64,000 bases of DNA. Origin: Paraconiothyrium sp. Pb-2020 (Eukaryota; Ascomycota; Dothideomycetes; Pleosporales; Didymosphaeriaceae). Location: positions 4,526,001 to 4,590,000 of the forward strand of contig JAJUBI010000003.1 in assembly GCA_022419385.1 (NCBI GenBank), in the 5' to 3' direction. The position numbers and the translations under genes were made by a program. Under the pieces are notes generated by a model. The model was not told the origin of the DNA and searched no databases. It saw nothing but the letters and a program-made list of their open reading frames with translations. Shown here piece after piece: positions 23,811-34,201 of this stretch (positions are counted from its first letter, which is position 1; every line of letters starts with the position of its first letter).

Positions 23811-24661
23811 TCAGCACAGTGTCAATTCTGCTCGCTCGAATTGATTCGACGGATCCTTTGCCAGCCGCGGCACGAATGCCATCGACACTATCTCATACAT
23901 TTCGTGTCCAGTCTGTCTTAAGACGAATTGCATGGCTTCGTCAATGTCGAACCGCACGAAGCAAGTCGCCCTTGCGCACAGTATCTCGTGCTATGCCTAG
24001 ATGGTCGTCCTCCGTCCGAATGATCGTGTTTTCTAAATCCTGACCTTCGGAAACCCATTCATGTACCTCCTGGGTCTTTTTAGGAAGGTCTGATTGAGTT
24101 GGAGGGCACAACATGCGACCGATGTTCTCCACTACCTCGTGGATTTCATGAACGAGTGGGTCTTGGTCTGGGTTCCAAGAATTGTCCTTCGGATTGTAAC
24201 ACCTCAAACGCCATAAGATAATTATCCCTTTGAACACGTCACACCACTGCCAGAGCTATTGCCATGGCCTCCTCTCGCCAGCGCTCTGTATCTCTGGGAT
24301 CACTTCTATGGTGATCAGACTCTTGTAATGCGGGGCTCTGATTGTGAATGATCTCAGAAGAATGCCAGAGCAGTTCGGCAACGCTATTCAGATTGTCGAG
24401 CAACGTCTTAGTCGTTGCTATCCGACCTGTTATTCGACCAGAAAGGATGAGCAAGTGGCCCCCGTCTGTTATCTTCTTGTGCCGCAAGGTTTGACACACT
24501 CTACTGAAATCGTTGTCAGTGATCCAGGGAAACTCTATGTCAGCCCATACAGCAGACCAATCAGGCACCCAAGAAGGCAGGTTTGCGAGACACTTGGTTC
24601 TGCCTTTTCTCGCGGTTGTAATTTTATCCAACAATGTATGATGTTTGATGTTACCTAGGTA
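23811..24661 (-). pseudogene. Relic of the C-terminal part of a HET-type protein
   Basis: Three minus-strand blocks in different frames read as one eroded protein. The first, from about 24661, contains LANLPSWVPDWS, the sequence that usually follows the HET domain in heterokaryon incompatibility proteins. The second (after about 24250) includes CDVFKGIIILWRLR and ends with GIARDTVRKGDLL. The third (to 23811) contains FVLRQTGHEMYEIVSMAFV, resembling the terminal 'VLR...Y-x-hhG-x-hYV' block of HET proteins. At least two frameshifts separate the blocks. The N-terminal HET domain is absent upstream. The assignment rests on short family motifs, so confidence is moderate. Confidence 0.5.
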
Positions 24662-25820
24662 GCTTTCGTTATTTCCAAATTGTTTGTCTGAATGAAAGAA
24701 CTACATCGTGAAAACCCTACTACCATTCATCCTTGAAATGGAAGTGAACGCTACCTAGGTATGCAGAAGATGATGAAGCCGTAGGAGTATCGCTTATATA
24801 GACGATTGGCCCTGTCCCTTGTATTGCGTCACTTTTATGCATCCTACGAGAGAGAGCTGGCTACTGTCTCAGAGGTGCCGCGATTACATTCATATCTGAG
24901 TCATGCTAGGCGATGGGTGAGATAGTGGGCCAGACCTCGGGATGCTTGGACCTCGCTTAGACGGCTGTTTCGGCGAGATATGACGGACCTTTCGCACGGA
25001 GAGATTAGCGAATCAAGGCCCTCGAATTTCGCATCATCCCGTCCAGGCGTTTAAGCTTGCGCAGCATTAATAGCAGGGGTAATGCAGTCTCCACGCGTTA
25101 GTAGATGTTCCACCAATACATGTGGTCGCCGGGGTTCGTGGGCCTCGACCCCCACCGAGCGCCTGGAGCCGCATTATCTCGACAAACACTACTGGGTTTC
25201 GTCTGGCGGCATGACCGACAAACAAAGATCGCAAGAAACAGAACGAAACAAAACGACGTGGCATCAACAACGAGATCGAGATGGTGACCCTTATGGCACA
25301 CCACAAATATCCAATAGCGCTGCGCTCTGCTCGCCTTGAGACTTGAATCTTACTGAGAATATCATGCACGGGCCGCTATCTCCTGCAAAGCGGAGAATCT
25401 ATCATTCAGTTCAAGCGCTACCTGAGCAGATATGGAAAAGACCCCTGCAATCGAGTTGGCGTCAAACGTAAACCTCCCCAGTACTCAGGCCACTCCCTGA
25501 CCTACCCCAAACCAGGACGTGGGAATGACAGCCGCATGGACTTTGGTAATCTTAGGTGCAGGCGGTTGGGGTCCACAGAAACGGAGGATATATGGCGAGG
25601 CTGCCGCTCAACTCTTCAATTTCCTTTCATCGAGCAGCACCACCTTGAGTTGGATTGCGTCCTTTCTTTCGAAGTCACCGCAAGTTCGGTTTTGTCATTC
25701 GTTTTTACATTCATTTCCAGTCATTCATTCATCCATTAAGACAGAGCTAGGATCTGTCAGCCTCAGTCCCTATCTTTCCATCAACATTACAACTTCTAGC
25801 ACCTGAACAAACACACAACC
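24662..25820. promoter_or_regulatory. Upstream region of cellobiose dehydrogenase
   Basis: No gene is supported. The palindrome TACCTAGGTA occurs at 24652-24661 and again exactly 100 bases on at 24752-24761. The last 150 bases before 25821 are pyrimidine-rich, like a leader. Control by carbon source is known for this enzyme class but no specific site is claimed. Confidence 0.4.
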
Positions 25821-28313
25821 ATGCGTTCCACACTTATGGGTTCGGCGGCAGCCCTTGCCGGGCTTTTCCGCGTGGCGACCGCAGCTTCGACACCAGTTGC
25901 CTATACCGATCCCAAGACTGGCATCGACTTCCAACAATACACTGCCACCGGTGGCAACTTCAGCTTCGGTATTGCCTTCCCCGAAACGATCGAGAAGGAC
26001 TTCATCGGACAGCTTGTGGTACCAATTAGCAAGACCGGAGCATGGGGAGCTGTTTCGCTTGGCGGAGGCATGTTGAACCACCTCCTGCTTGTTACGTGGG
26101 CCAACGGAGACGAGGTCGTCAGCACTTTCAGAACCGCGAGTGCATACGCCAACCCACCTGTGTACGACGCCACCGCGGTCAGCGCACTGCCGATCGCCAA
26201 CGGAACCTTCGTCAACAGCACCCACTACTCTTTCACTTTCGTATGTGAGGGATGTATCGTGGGGGATACCACAACCTTCAAGGCGACAGACGAGACACCC
26301 GTGCTTGGATGGGCACTTTCTTCTTCGAACCCTACAACACCCTCTGACCCTGCTAGCGAGCTGCCTTACCACGATGCTGGATTCGGTTTGTATGGACAAC
26401 CAGTGGCCGCTGCTCAGTCGGCCGACTTTGCGACTTGGGCTTCATGGGCCTCCAATGCTACCACACCCTCTACGGGATCCGGCAGCAACTCTACCCTTCC
26501 GGTCTCTGGAAACACCACGACTACTGCTCCCACCACTTCCAACGTAACCTACGATGTGATCGTCGTGGGTGGTGGCCCCGCTGGCATCATCGCCGCTGAG
26601 CGCATTGCTGAGTCTGGTTCAAGCGTCCTTCTGATAGAGCGTGGTCCAGCCAACACCGTGGCACTTGGCTCAACCGAGGGTCTCGAATGGAACAACACTC
26701 TGACTCCTTATGATGTTCCCGCTCTTGGAAGCAGTCTGTCCTCCATCTCTGGTACCAAGATTTGCAGTGACACCGCCTCGATGGCTGGCTGTCTTCTGGG
26801 AGGATCCAGCTCCATCAACGGAGAGAACTTCATCCGCCCTCCTCAACACGACTTTGAGAACTGGCCCGCAACGTGGTCCTGGAACGATGTCAGCAAGGCC
26901 GCTGACCGTCTGTACACCCGCAACCCAGGAACTACTCAGCCCTCGGCTGACGGAAAGCACTACGACGACATGGCCTACAGCGTTGTGTCTTCCTACCTAG
27001 ACGCCGAAGGCTGGACCGAACTTGACTCTATCAAGACGCCCAACGAGAAGCGCATGGTCTACTCTCGCCCTGCCTGGTCGATCACCAACAACCTTCGTGC
27101 CGGCCCTGCCAGGACCTATATGCCCTTCGCTCAGGACCTCGACAACTTCACCCTTCAGCTCGAGGCCAAGGTCATCCAGGTCAAGCGGACTGGCAGCAGT
27201 GTTACTGGAGTCCTGGTCGAGCTTGCGGATGGTAGCCAGCAGCTTATTAACCTAAAGCAAGGTGGCAAGGTCGTCCTCGCCGCTGGAGCCCTGTCTACCC
27301 CTAGAATCCTGTGGAACTCTGGTATCGGCAAGTCTGATGCCCTGAACATCGTGAAGGGAGGTACGACTGGTGTCCAGCTTCCCGACGAGGCCGACTGGAT
27401 TGACCTTCCCGTTGGTCACGGCCTCAAGGACCACGCCCAGGCTCCTCTGCAGTTCACCACCTCCACCAACTACACCGCCTACAAGTACGCCGATATTGCC
27501 ACTGACCCCGTACAAACCGATGTAGAGCTCTACAAGCAAGGTTCCGGTGTCCTGACCCAGGCCGCGCAGAGGATGCACTTGTGGACATCCGTCAACGGCA
27601 CTGACGGCGTCGAGCGTTTCCTCCAGGGTACCGTCAGTTCCATGAAGGATGGAACCGTCACTGTCAAGACCTTCCTCACCCACGGCGCCACCTCCACCGG
27701 CGAGCTCGGCATCACCGCGGGCGGCAACACCGTCCTGAACGTGAAGCCTTGGTTGACCTCCGCGGGCGACAAAGAGGCTTTCTCCGGCTTTATCCAGTGG
27801 TGGATGGACATCACCGGCGCGAGCAACAGCTCCATCACCTCCACAATGGCCCTCCCCGCGAACTCCACCGCGGAGTCCCTCATCGCCCAGACCCTCGTCT
27901 CGGGACCACTGGGTCGGCACCACCAAGATGGGCGCTGACGACGGCCCGCAACGGCACTGCCGTCGTCGACACCGACACCAAGGTCCGGCACTGACAACCT
28001 CTTCGTTGTCGACGCCTCCATCCACCCCGACCTCCCCACCGGAAACACCCAGGCCATCATCATGGTCGTCGCTGAGCACGCCGCAGAGAAGATCTCCGCC
28101 TTCAAGGTCGCAAACGGCACCTCTACCATCGCGCCCTCGCCCACTGCTTCCAGCGTCGCTGTCGGCACTGCTAGCGCCGCGCCCTCCGCTTCTGCTGCCG
28201 CAGAGAAGGAGTACACTATCCAGGAGTTCATCTCCTTCCTTGAGGAGGCGGATGCGGCGGACGGCTCCGTTGCATCGAAGGTTAGGAGGCACGCGCGCGC
28301 GTTCTTCGGTTAA
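25821..28313 (+). CDS. cdh: Cellobiose dehydrogenase (haem plus GMC flavoprotein), three frame breaks near the C-terminus
   Basis: A secreted two-domain oxidoreductase of about 830 residues, apparently intronless. A signal peptide ends near residue 21. The haem-b cytochrome domain follows, with likely axial ligands Met84 (GGGMLNHLLL) and His184 (LPYHDAGFGLYG). A Thr/Ser-rich linker leads to the FAD domain starting VGGGPAGIIAAE near residue 250. The enzyme oxidises cellobiose and passes electrons to lytic polysaccharide monooxygenases. Near the end the frame shifts three times within about 90 bases, at 27902-27904, 27945-27947 and 27985-27986. Between the shifts the expected active-site sequence (DHWVGTTKMG, then AVVDTDTKV, then GTDNLFVVDASIHP) is intact, and the final frame equals the first. 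No cellulose-binding module is seen; the tail is Ala/Ser rich. The shifts may be assembly errors or real decay. Confidence 0.85.
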
Positions 28314-29000
28314 GCATTCCAGCGTGTGTTTGTGGATATAGATGGGGACTTTTTAGATTCATTTCTTCGTGTATATTTCGAAAGAGTTTTGTAGATAAGA
28401 TGCAATGTACTATGATACGTTTGTTATGTACCACATCGCCGCGTTCACGTCCGAAATTGTGCAGAGTGTGGTTTAGATTCGGTTTGTGCCATGGACGCCT
28501 TCTGACAAATTATAACGGATCGTGCTGGGTGAGAAGAGCGTTGACGACGTTTCTTACCACGTGTTCCTGTGTCATTTGGGCCCGAATCAGGAGTAAACGC
28601 TCTTGGATGCACTCGCGATGACCTGCGTTAGAGCTCGTTGATGGATAGCAGTAGCCATTGGACCAAAAGCGGCGCTTTGCAACCGAATTGTAGGGAGTGG
28701 TAGCCGGCAATCGATATGCCTTGGGATGGTTAATTCCGTCGTAGAAAGGGATAAGGCGTCAATGATCCTGTCCGGAGGAATGCCACCAGCGGACGCCAAT
28801 CGTATGATGTTAGGCATTAGCAGTCATTTGTCGACGCGTCGTATCAGTAGGCTGTAATTAAAATGTTACCATCTCGTGATCACGGCTACTTCTTGCAATC
28901 TCTTTTGCTCAATTACTTGAGCATAAGCAACCACATTTACTGTTGGCAAACAAACTCATTACATCTCGCATGCTGTGCCTAGACGCTGGATCAATCTATA
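28314..29000. other. Intergenic region
   Basis: This is the 3' flank of the dehydrogenase and of the WD40 part of the next gene (convergent). No gene is supported. Confidence 0.4.
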
Positions 29001-32000
29001 TTAGGCTTGCATCTTATCCATGTGAAGCCGAAGCAAAGTCAAAGTACCCGAGGAATTTCCCATGCAGATGAAGTTATCGCGCACAGTTATACAGTTCCAA
29101 GTATGTACTCGTCTACACGTTTTGTCACATGTTGGCTCATGGCGACAGCGAAGTCGTAGGACCCGCACTCCCTTGTAGAAAACCCACTCACCGCTCACGA
29201 AGAAGGTGAACTTGGTGTATGTGTCATCCACGACTCTCATAAATTGGAAACGTGGAACAGAAAATCTGCCCCTGTTGGTCTCTATGTGGCGTCCATCCGA
29301 CGAAAATCTAATACTCTTGACTTCCACAGGGCAAAATAGCGTGGCCGCGATGACTCCTTCAGTCATGTCCCAGAGAATGATTTTGTCGCCGTAGCATGCA
29401 GATGCGAGGACTTTACCGTCCGGCGAAAACGTTGTCGCGTCGATGTAGCCAGTATGGCCCTTCAGAACCCACCTGCAGGTGGCAGTTTTAGAACCCCAAA
29501 CTCTGACGGTCGCATCATCAGAGGTTGATGCTATGAACTGGTCGTCCGGTGAGATACATAGGGAAGTAATCCGAGCCGCATGACCCCTGAGCGTTACGGC
29601 GCAGCGCGCCTCTGTTGTACTCCAGAGCCGGACTGTCCTATCATCAGATGCGGAAACTAAGAGTTTACCATCTCTGGAAAATGTGAGGGCATTGACGGCG
29701 GCTGCGTGACTTGCGAACTTCATTCGGCATACTCCAGTCGCTATGTCCCATAGTCGCACAGTTTTGTCCTTTGAAGCAGACGAGAGCTGATCTCCGGTCG
29801 CGGCAAAAGCCAGGTCATTGATCAGTTCTTGATGCCCTCTTAATACCAGGTGGAGTTCTCCTGTAGCTGCGTACTACAGTCGAACGGCATTGTCGTAGAA
29901 TGAACAAGCTAGCCATTGAGAATCGGGCGAGAATCTTAGAACACTATTCCAAGTCCAATGCCCTGTCAAAGTAGTAATACGTGACATGGTGGTTGCATCC
30001 CACAGAATCATGGTCCAGTTTGATGATGTGGAAACTATCCAGCGTTTGTTTGGGGAGATACATATGTCCTGTATGATATTTGCACGGCTTTCAGATGCTA
30101 TGAGTTCGTGGCTATTCGCTTCTGCAGTGGATATCGTTTCCGCCCAGGTTGCAAAATGATGTGAAAAATTCTGTCGGATACTGTCTGTTGTTGGTGTGAA
30201 GATGAGGGCTGAGGAGTATACCTCTAAAGGGGTGTGTTCAGAGATATCTCTGACCGCGAAAGCGAATTGCTTTGCGTCTTTGAGAAATCTTGAGATCGCT
30301 GTTCTTCGTCCCGTTGTTTCCTAAGCGTGATATTAGTCGAAAGTTCAGGGGGAATGCAGCATCTCCCTCACAATATTGAGAGCTCGTAGCTCTGCGAGCT
30401 CCGATACAGTCGCATGGATTTCCCCATGAGAATGGTGGCTTCAAGCCAATGTAAAAAGTGCTTCTGGAGAAAACGGTGGATCAAACCTCCATCCTTCAGA
30501 GTAATTTTGCTCTTTTTCAGATGTGTCGTCCAATAACGACAGGCATACTGTAGCACAGGCGGTATACTCTTGGATAATGTATCTACATCGAGAGAGCGCT
30601 CAACAACACCCGATATCTCAGACATCTTGAGACGGCACAGATCGCGTCGAAGGCCGTTCTGACTGTCCATCACATCGAGGCATCGAGAAACCAGTTTCTC
30701 GTGTACCGCAGACTCATCTATCCACAGCGGACTTTTTCCTTTTTTTGCCGGGTCAACAAGGAAATCACGAAACGAAAGATGGATAAGTCTGACAGGATCG
30801 TTTTCGTGGACCGGAACGCTGAGAACGGAATGTAGGGAGTCCAGGCGGCAGCCAACGTCGAATATGGACACGTCGAGTAAGGTGGCGAGAACACGAATCG
30901 GGAGCGGCTTTTCTAAGAGAATAATACTGCCTACTATGGTGCGGAACTCTTCTAACCATTGCTCTTTATCAATCTCATCTTCTTCCTCAAAGAGCAGGTT
31001 CACAACTGGAAGATAGGTTGCATCGAGCTTAGATACCTTGGCTGTCCGATAGTTCAGTAGAGTATTTAAGCGTTTTTGGGGATTGTATCTGGGGTCCGCG
31101 ACATAACGACATGCTGTAGCGGCAAAAACAAACAAAGGCGTCGCCATCTTGACAAGAGCCCAAATCTGCTCACTTTCGGGCCACCATGGTGGTAAAGAGC
31201 GTTGCTCTTGTATCTTACCCAATTCATGCTGGATGAAGAGTTGTATGTCTCCTCTGACCACATCCTTAGGGATTTCGTGAAGTATCATATTCTCATATGC
31301 TCCCACTTGTATTTGTTGAAAGCCCAGGCGGACAGGAAGCTCCGGCCGACTTGTGACGAAAACTCGAAAAAACACAGATTGGACTTCTTTGAAGCGTGCT
31401 AGGAGCAGTAGAACTTCTCTGATATCTTCATCCCGTTCACATTCATCTAAGGCGTCTATAACAAGGACTATCTCCAACCCATGGAGATAAGATGTCCTCA
31501 TCAGAGGTCTTAGAATCAGTTCTTCGAATTGGTGTTTAAAACTCTTCTCGAAAACAGCTGGATCGACATCGATTGCACGTTGGACACCCATCCGCATTTC
31601 CGGGATACTGGCCATTAATTCCTTAGCGATGGTAGTGAAGAAGTATGTCGCATCTCCTAACCTTCCCTCGCCTCTCTTGAAGAAGAAACTTGCCCCTAGT
31701 CTATAGCGAGACGCAAACGAACGCGCAAGGGTCCGAGCAATTGTCGACTTGCCAGTACCAGCCATGCCGCTTAACCAGAAGATTGGTTTACCCGTCCTAT
31801 CATGAGCCCAGTTCTCTACATGCTGTAGTAGTTGTGTTCGTGTCATTGGAAGGCATTTTGCGTTGTGCTCCTGTATGTGAGAATCAAACGATGCACCCTC
31901 GGCGATTGGCAATTTGATGGAAAACTCGCCATACACTTCTTTCCGAAGTCGGTTCATTGCATTGTGCTGACCCTCTCCGTAAATCAATGGCATATGAACG

Positions 32001-32737
32001 TTGAGAATACCGAGCAAGCAATACGCAGCCTCTTCTTCGCGCCTGGTGGTGCGATTGTTTGCCCATGAGATCCGTTCATCTATCCGCACACGGGATAAAG
32101 GGAATCCTTGGAGGACCTCCACCCGGATGCTCGTAATTTCACAAAGCAGAGGCTCCAGTGTCTCTTTAGTTCCCACGAACCTCTCCTTTGCGTCGAAAAA
32201 TTCGACTATGCCAGGTGCGATGAGTTCTTGAAGAGTCCTATTGATTTTAGCATTTGACGTAGTCTCTGCCAAACCTAGGTGTGGAAGTGAGCAAACATAC
32301 CAACCACGAGTAAACCACTTGCTACATTTCATGTCCGCCTCGAAGGCGTCTCGCCACGCGAATACCTCATCCTTTGTGGCAGATGCAGGAACGCGCAAGG
32401 GAGCATGAACATCGGACAAATATACGTAGCACTTGACAGCCTCTTGATACCATCGGAACATCGAGTTGATAGCTTCTGTAAGCTCTGCACTACTGGACTT
32501 GTCGATGCAGCATGTGTCGACCCAGAAGTATTGCAGTTTGTCCCGCTTTGCCTGCAGGCTGCAGAACATCAGTTTGCGCCATCCAGCTTTGCTTCGACCT
32601 TTGCCTTCCTCCAGATCGCGAAATGTGCATTCGTCTTTGTCGTCGCCCCATGTGTGAGAGAGAATAGCATAAGGCGGGATATCATGTATGCGCTCAACCA
32701 GGCTGAAACCATCAGCTGTAATCAGTAAGAGTCGCAT
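29001..32737 (-). pseudogene. HET-NACHT-WD40 (HNWD, het-e/het-d type) gene, disrupted
   Basis: The gene starts at 32737 with a HET domain (AILSHTWGDD, FWVDTCCIDK, then TRGW joined over a 63-bp intron at 32238-32300 to TLQELIAPG). A NACHT NTPase follows, with P-loop GMAGTGKST near residue 303 and Walker B LVIDALDEC near 402. WD40 repeats then run to 29001. The whole is the architecture of fungal NLR-like incompatibility receptors. Two lesions break it. A missing G in the run at 30422-30425 shifts the frame before a second intron (30321-30371, GTGAGG to TTAG). A TGG to TAG change at 29874-29876 stops the first WD40 unit at VRL-stop-YAATGE. Corrected for these, the frame is open from end to end. 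Whether the truncated HET-NACHT part still acts is unknown. Confidence 0.85.
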
Positions 32738-33814
32738 CCAGAAGTCACAGAACTATAAGAATGCTGTGGATGGCGATAATGAGACCAGGTAAATATCTGG
32801 AATTCCGAGTCTCCGAGATGGCATGTCCAGGTATTTGGTCGCGTTGGTGGCGATGTCGTGCGGGGCACGCACAGCGAGGCAGTCTGCATACGCTGCCAAG
32901 GGCCCCATATCACGTGACTCGTATTCACAGCGTATTAGAAGTTTTGTCAGTACTGCTCGGTCATGATAGGTCACTACTCTTTGTGGAAGTGATGATCAGC
33001 AATAGCCTGATTAACAGTTGCATGCCTCTTCCTCCTATTACATTGTGTACAAGACGGGACGCCCCGCACCACGCCTTCTTGTCTGCTAGTGATTCGGTAT
33101 AGACAATGGTGTATTTGAAAGCATACAAATGATCCCGTATCACCAGTCTGTAAATAGTGGAGTCGTATGGTCCTTGTTGAAAACAAGCGGCTCTTCCCAT
33201 CCAGGGTTGAACGTGTGACGCCCTTCGTCCCATACTTTGTCGTCATCACCTGAGTAGTAGCGGTCATGAGAGGGCACACTTTCTTCTCACCGATGTCGCC
33301 AAGGCTCAACGTTAACAAAAAAAAGTACTTCGCGTTTGTAGAAGTCCTAAAGTCTGTTATCGATACCCTCAATCAAATCTCATTGATTACGGAAACCATT
33401 GCGAAAAGACGGCCCCCACCTCCCACGGTGCTGTTTTCATTCTTGACTAGTGTAAGTACTATAGAGCTGATTGATATATCTGCTCCAGTACACTGGCTTT
33501 GAAAACTTAGCACGCTAATTTTATCGAGCCAATAAATTGGTCTCTATAGCTTACGGCACGAGTTCAATATGAAGCAATTTCATCGTCAGGAGAGGTGGAG
33601 GTATCCCGTTCACAAAGCACCGATGAGGTACACCAGATCGTATCTTAGACTTGTTTTTATTGTGCTACAAAGAAAGTATTGCGTTCAAATGAGTGTTACA
33701 CGCATAGCGAATGTCGAGAAACTAGCCTAGTAAAGACTGCCTCGTCACTGCCTTCCCCAACGATTACCCTCCAAGAAATCCGGTCCAAGGAGCATAACTA
33801 CTCTATGGATCGAC
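32738..33814. other. Intergenic region
   Basis: This lies upstream of the HNWD gene and downstream of the secreted-protein gene. It is AT-rich and no gene is supported. Confidence 0.4.
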
Positions 33815-34201
33815 CTATTTTCCATTGGGAGCGCATCGGCCAGTGGCGCAGTCACAGTGGGCGTTAGAATCGGGACAATTGTCGGCGTAGATCCAGTTAA
33901 ACTTTCCCGGCGAGGTTGCGGCGCAGAACATCTGCTGAAGTCAGTTCAGATAGCCTAGGAGGATGAACGTGTACGTACTGAGTGGCCGCCGTTATTTTCA
34001 CAGGCGAACGCGCCTATATCCCAACCGACATCAGATGATGCTTAGCTTCTGTAGGGGGTTACAAGATATACCTGATGACGGGCAAGACTCGCCCTTTTTG
34101 GCGTTGCAGATGGCCAGCTCGTCTCGCTGGAATAAGCCTTCTGGGATGCTTGCGGCCGAAGCAGCGCAGGCGAGGGCGAGGATAGCGATGACAGACTTCA
34201 T
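33815..34201 (-). CDS. Small secreted cysteine-rich protein, 93 aa, effector-like
   Basis: Three short exons (34201-34072, 34013-33979, 33931-33815) with introns of 58 and 47 bp give 93 residues; no single open frame covers it. The start MKSVIAILALACAASA is a clear signal peptide with cleavage near residue 17. The mature part of about 76 residues has eight cysteines (positions 32, 40, 48, 58, 74, 81, 83 and 88), enough for four disulphides. The second intron's acceptor is ambiguous by one codon (two CAG in tandem). I do not recognise the fold; size, secretion and cysteine content are those of fungal effector or antimicrobial-type proteins, which is an inference and not a function. It lies alone in a gene-poor stretch beside a decayed NLR-like gene. 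Confidence 0.7.

Noticed and set aside
24652..24761. TACCTAGGTA palindrome repeated exactly 100 bases apart
   Set aside because: Two short palindromes without other shared flanking sequence; too little to call an element.
27252..28292. 346-aa minus-strand open frame opposite the cellobiose dehydrogenase
   Set aside because: Antisense shadow of a GC-rich coding region; Gly/Val/Arg-rich with no domain and no reason to prefer it over the clear dehydrogenase on the plus strand.
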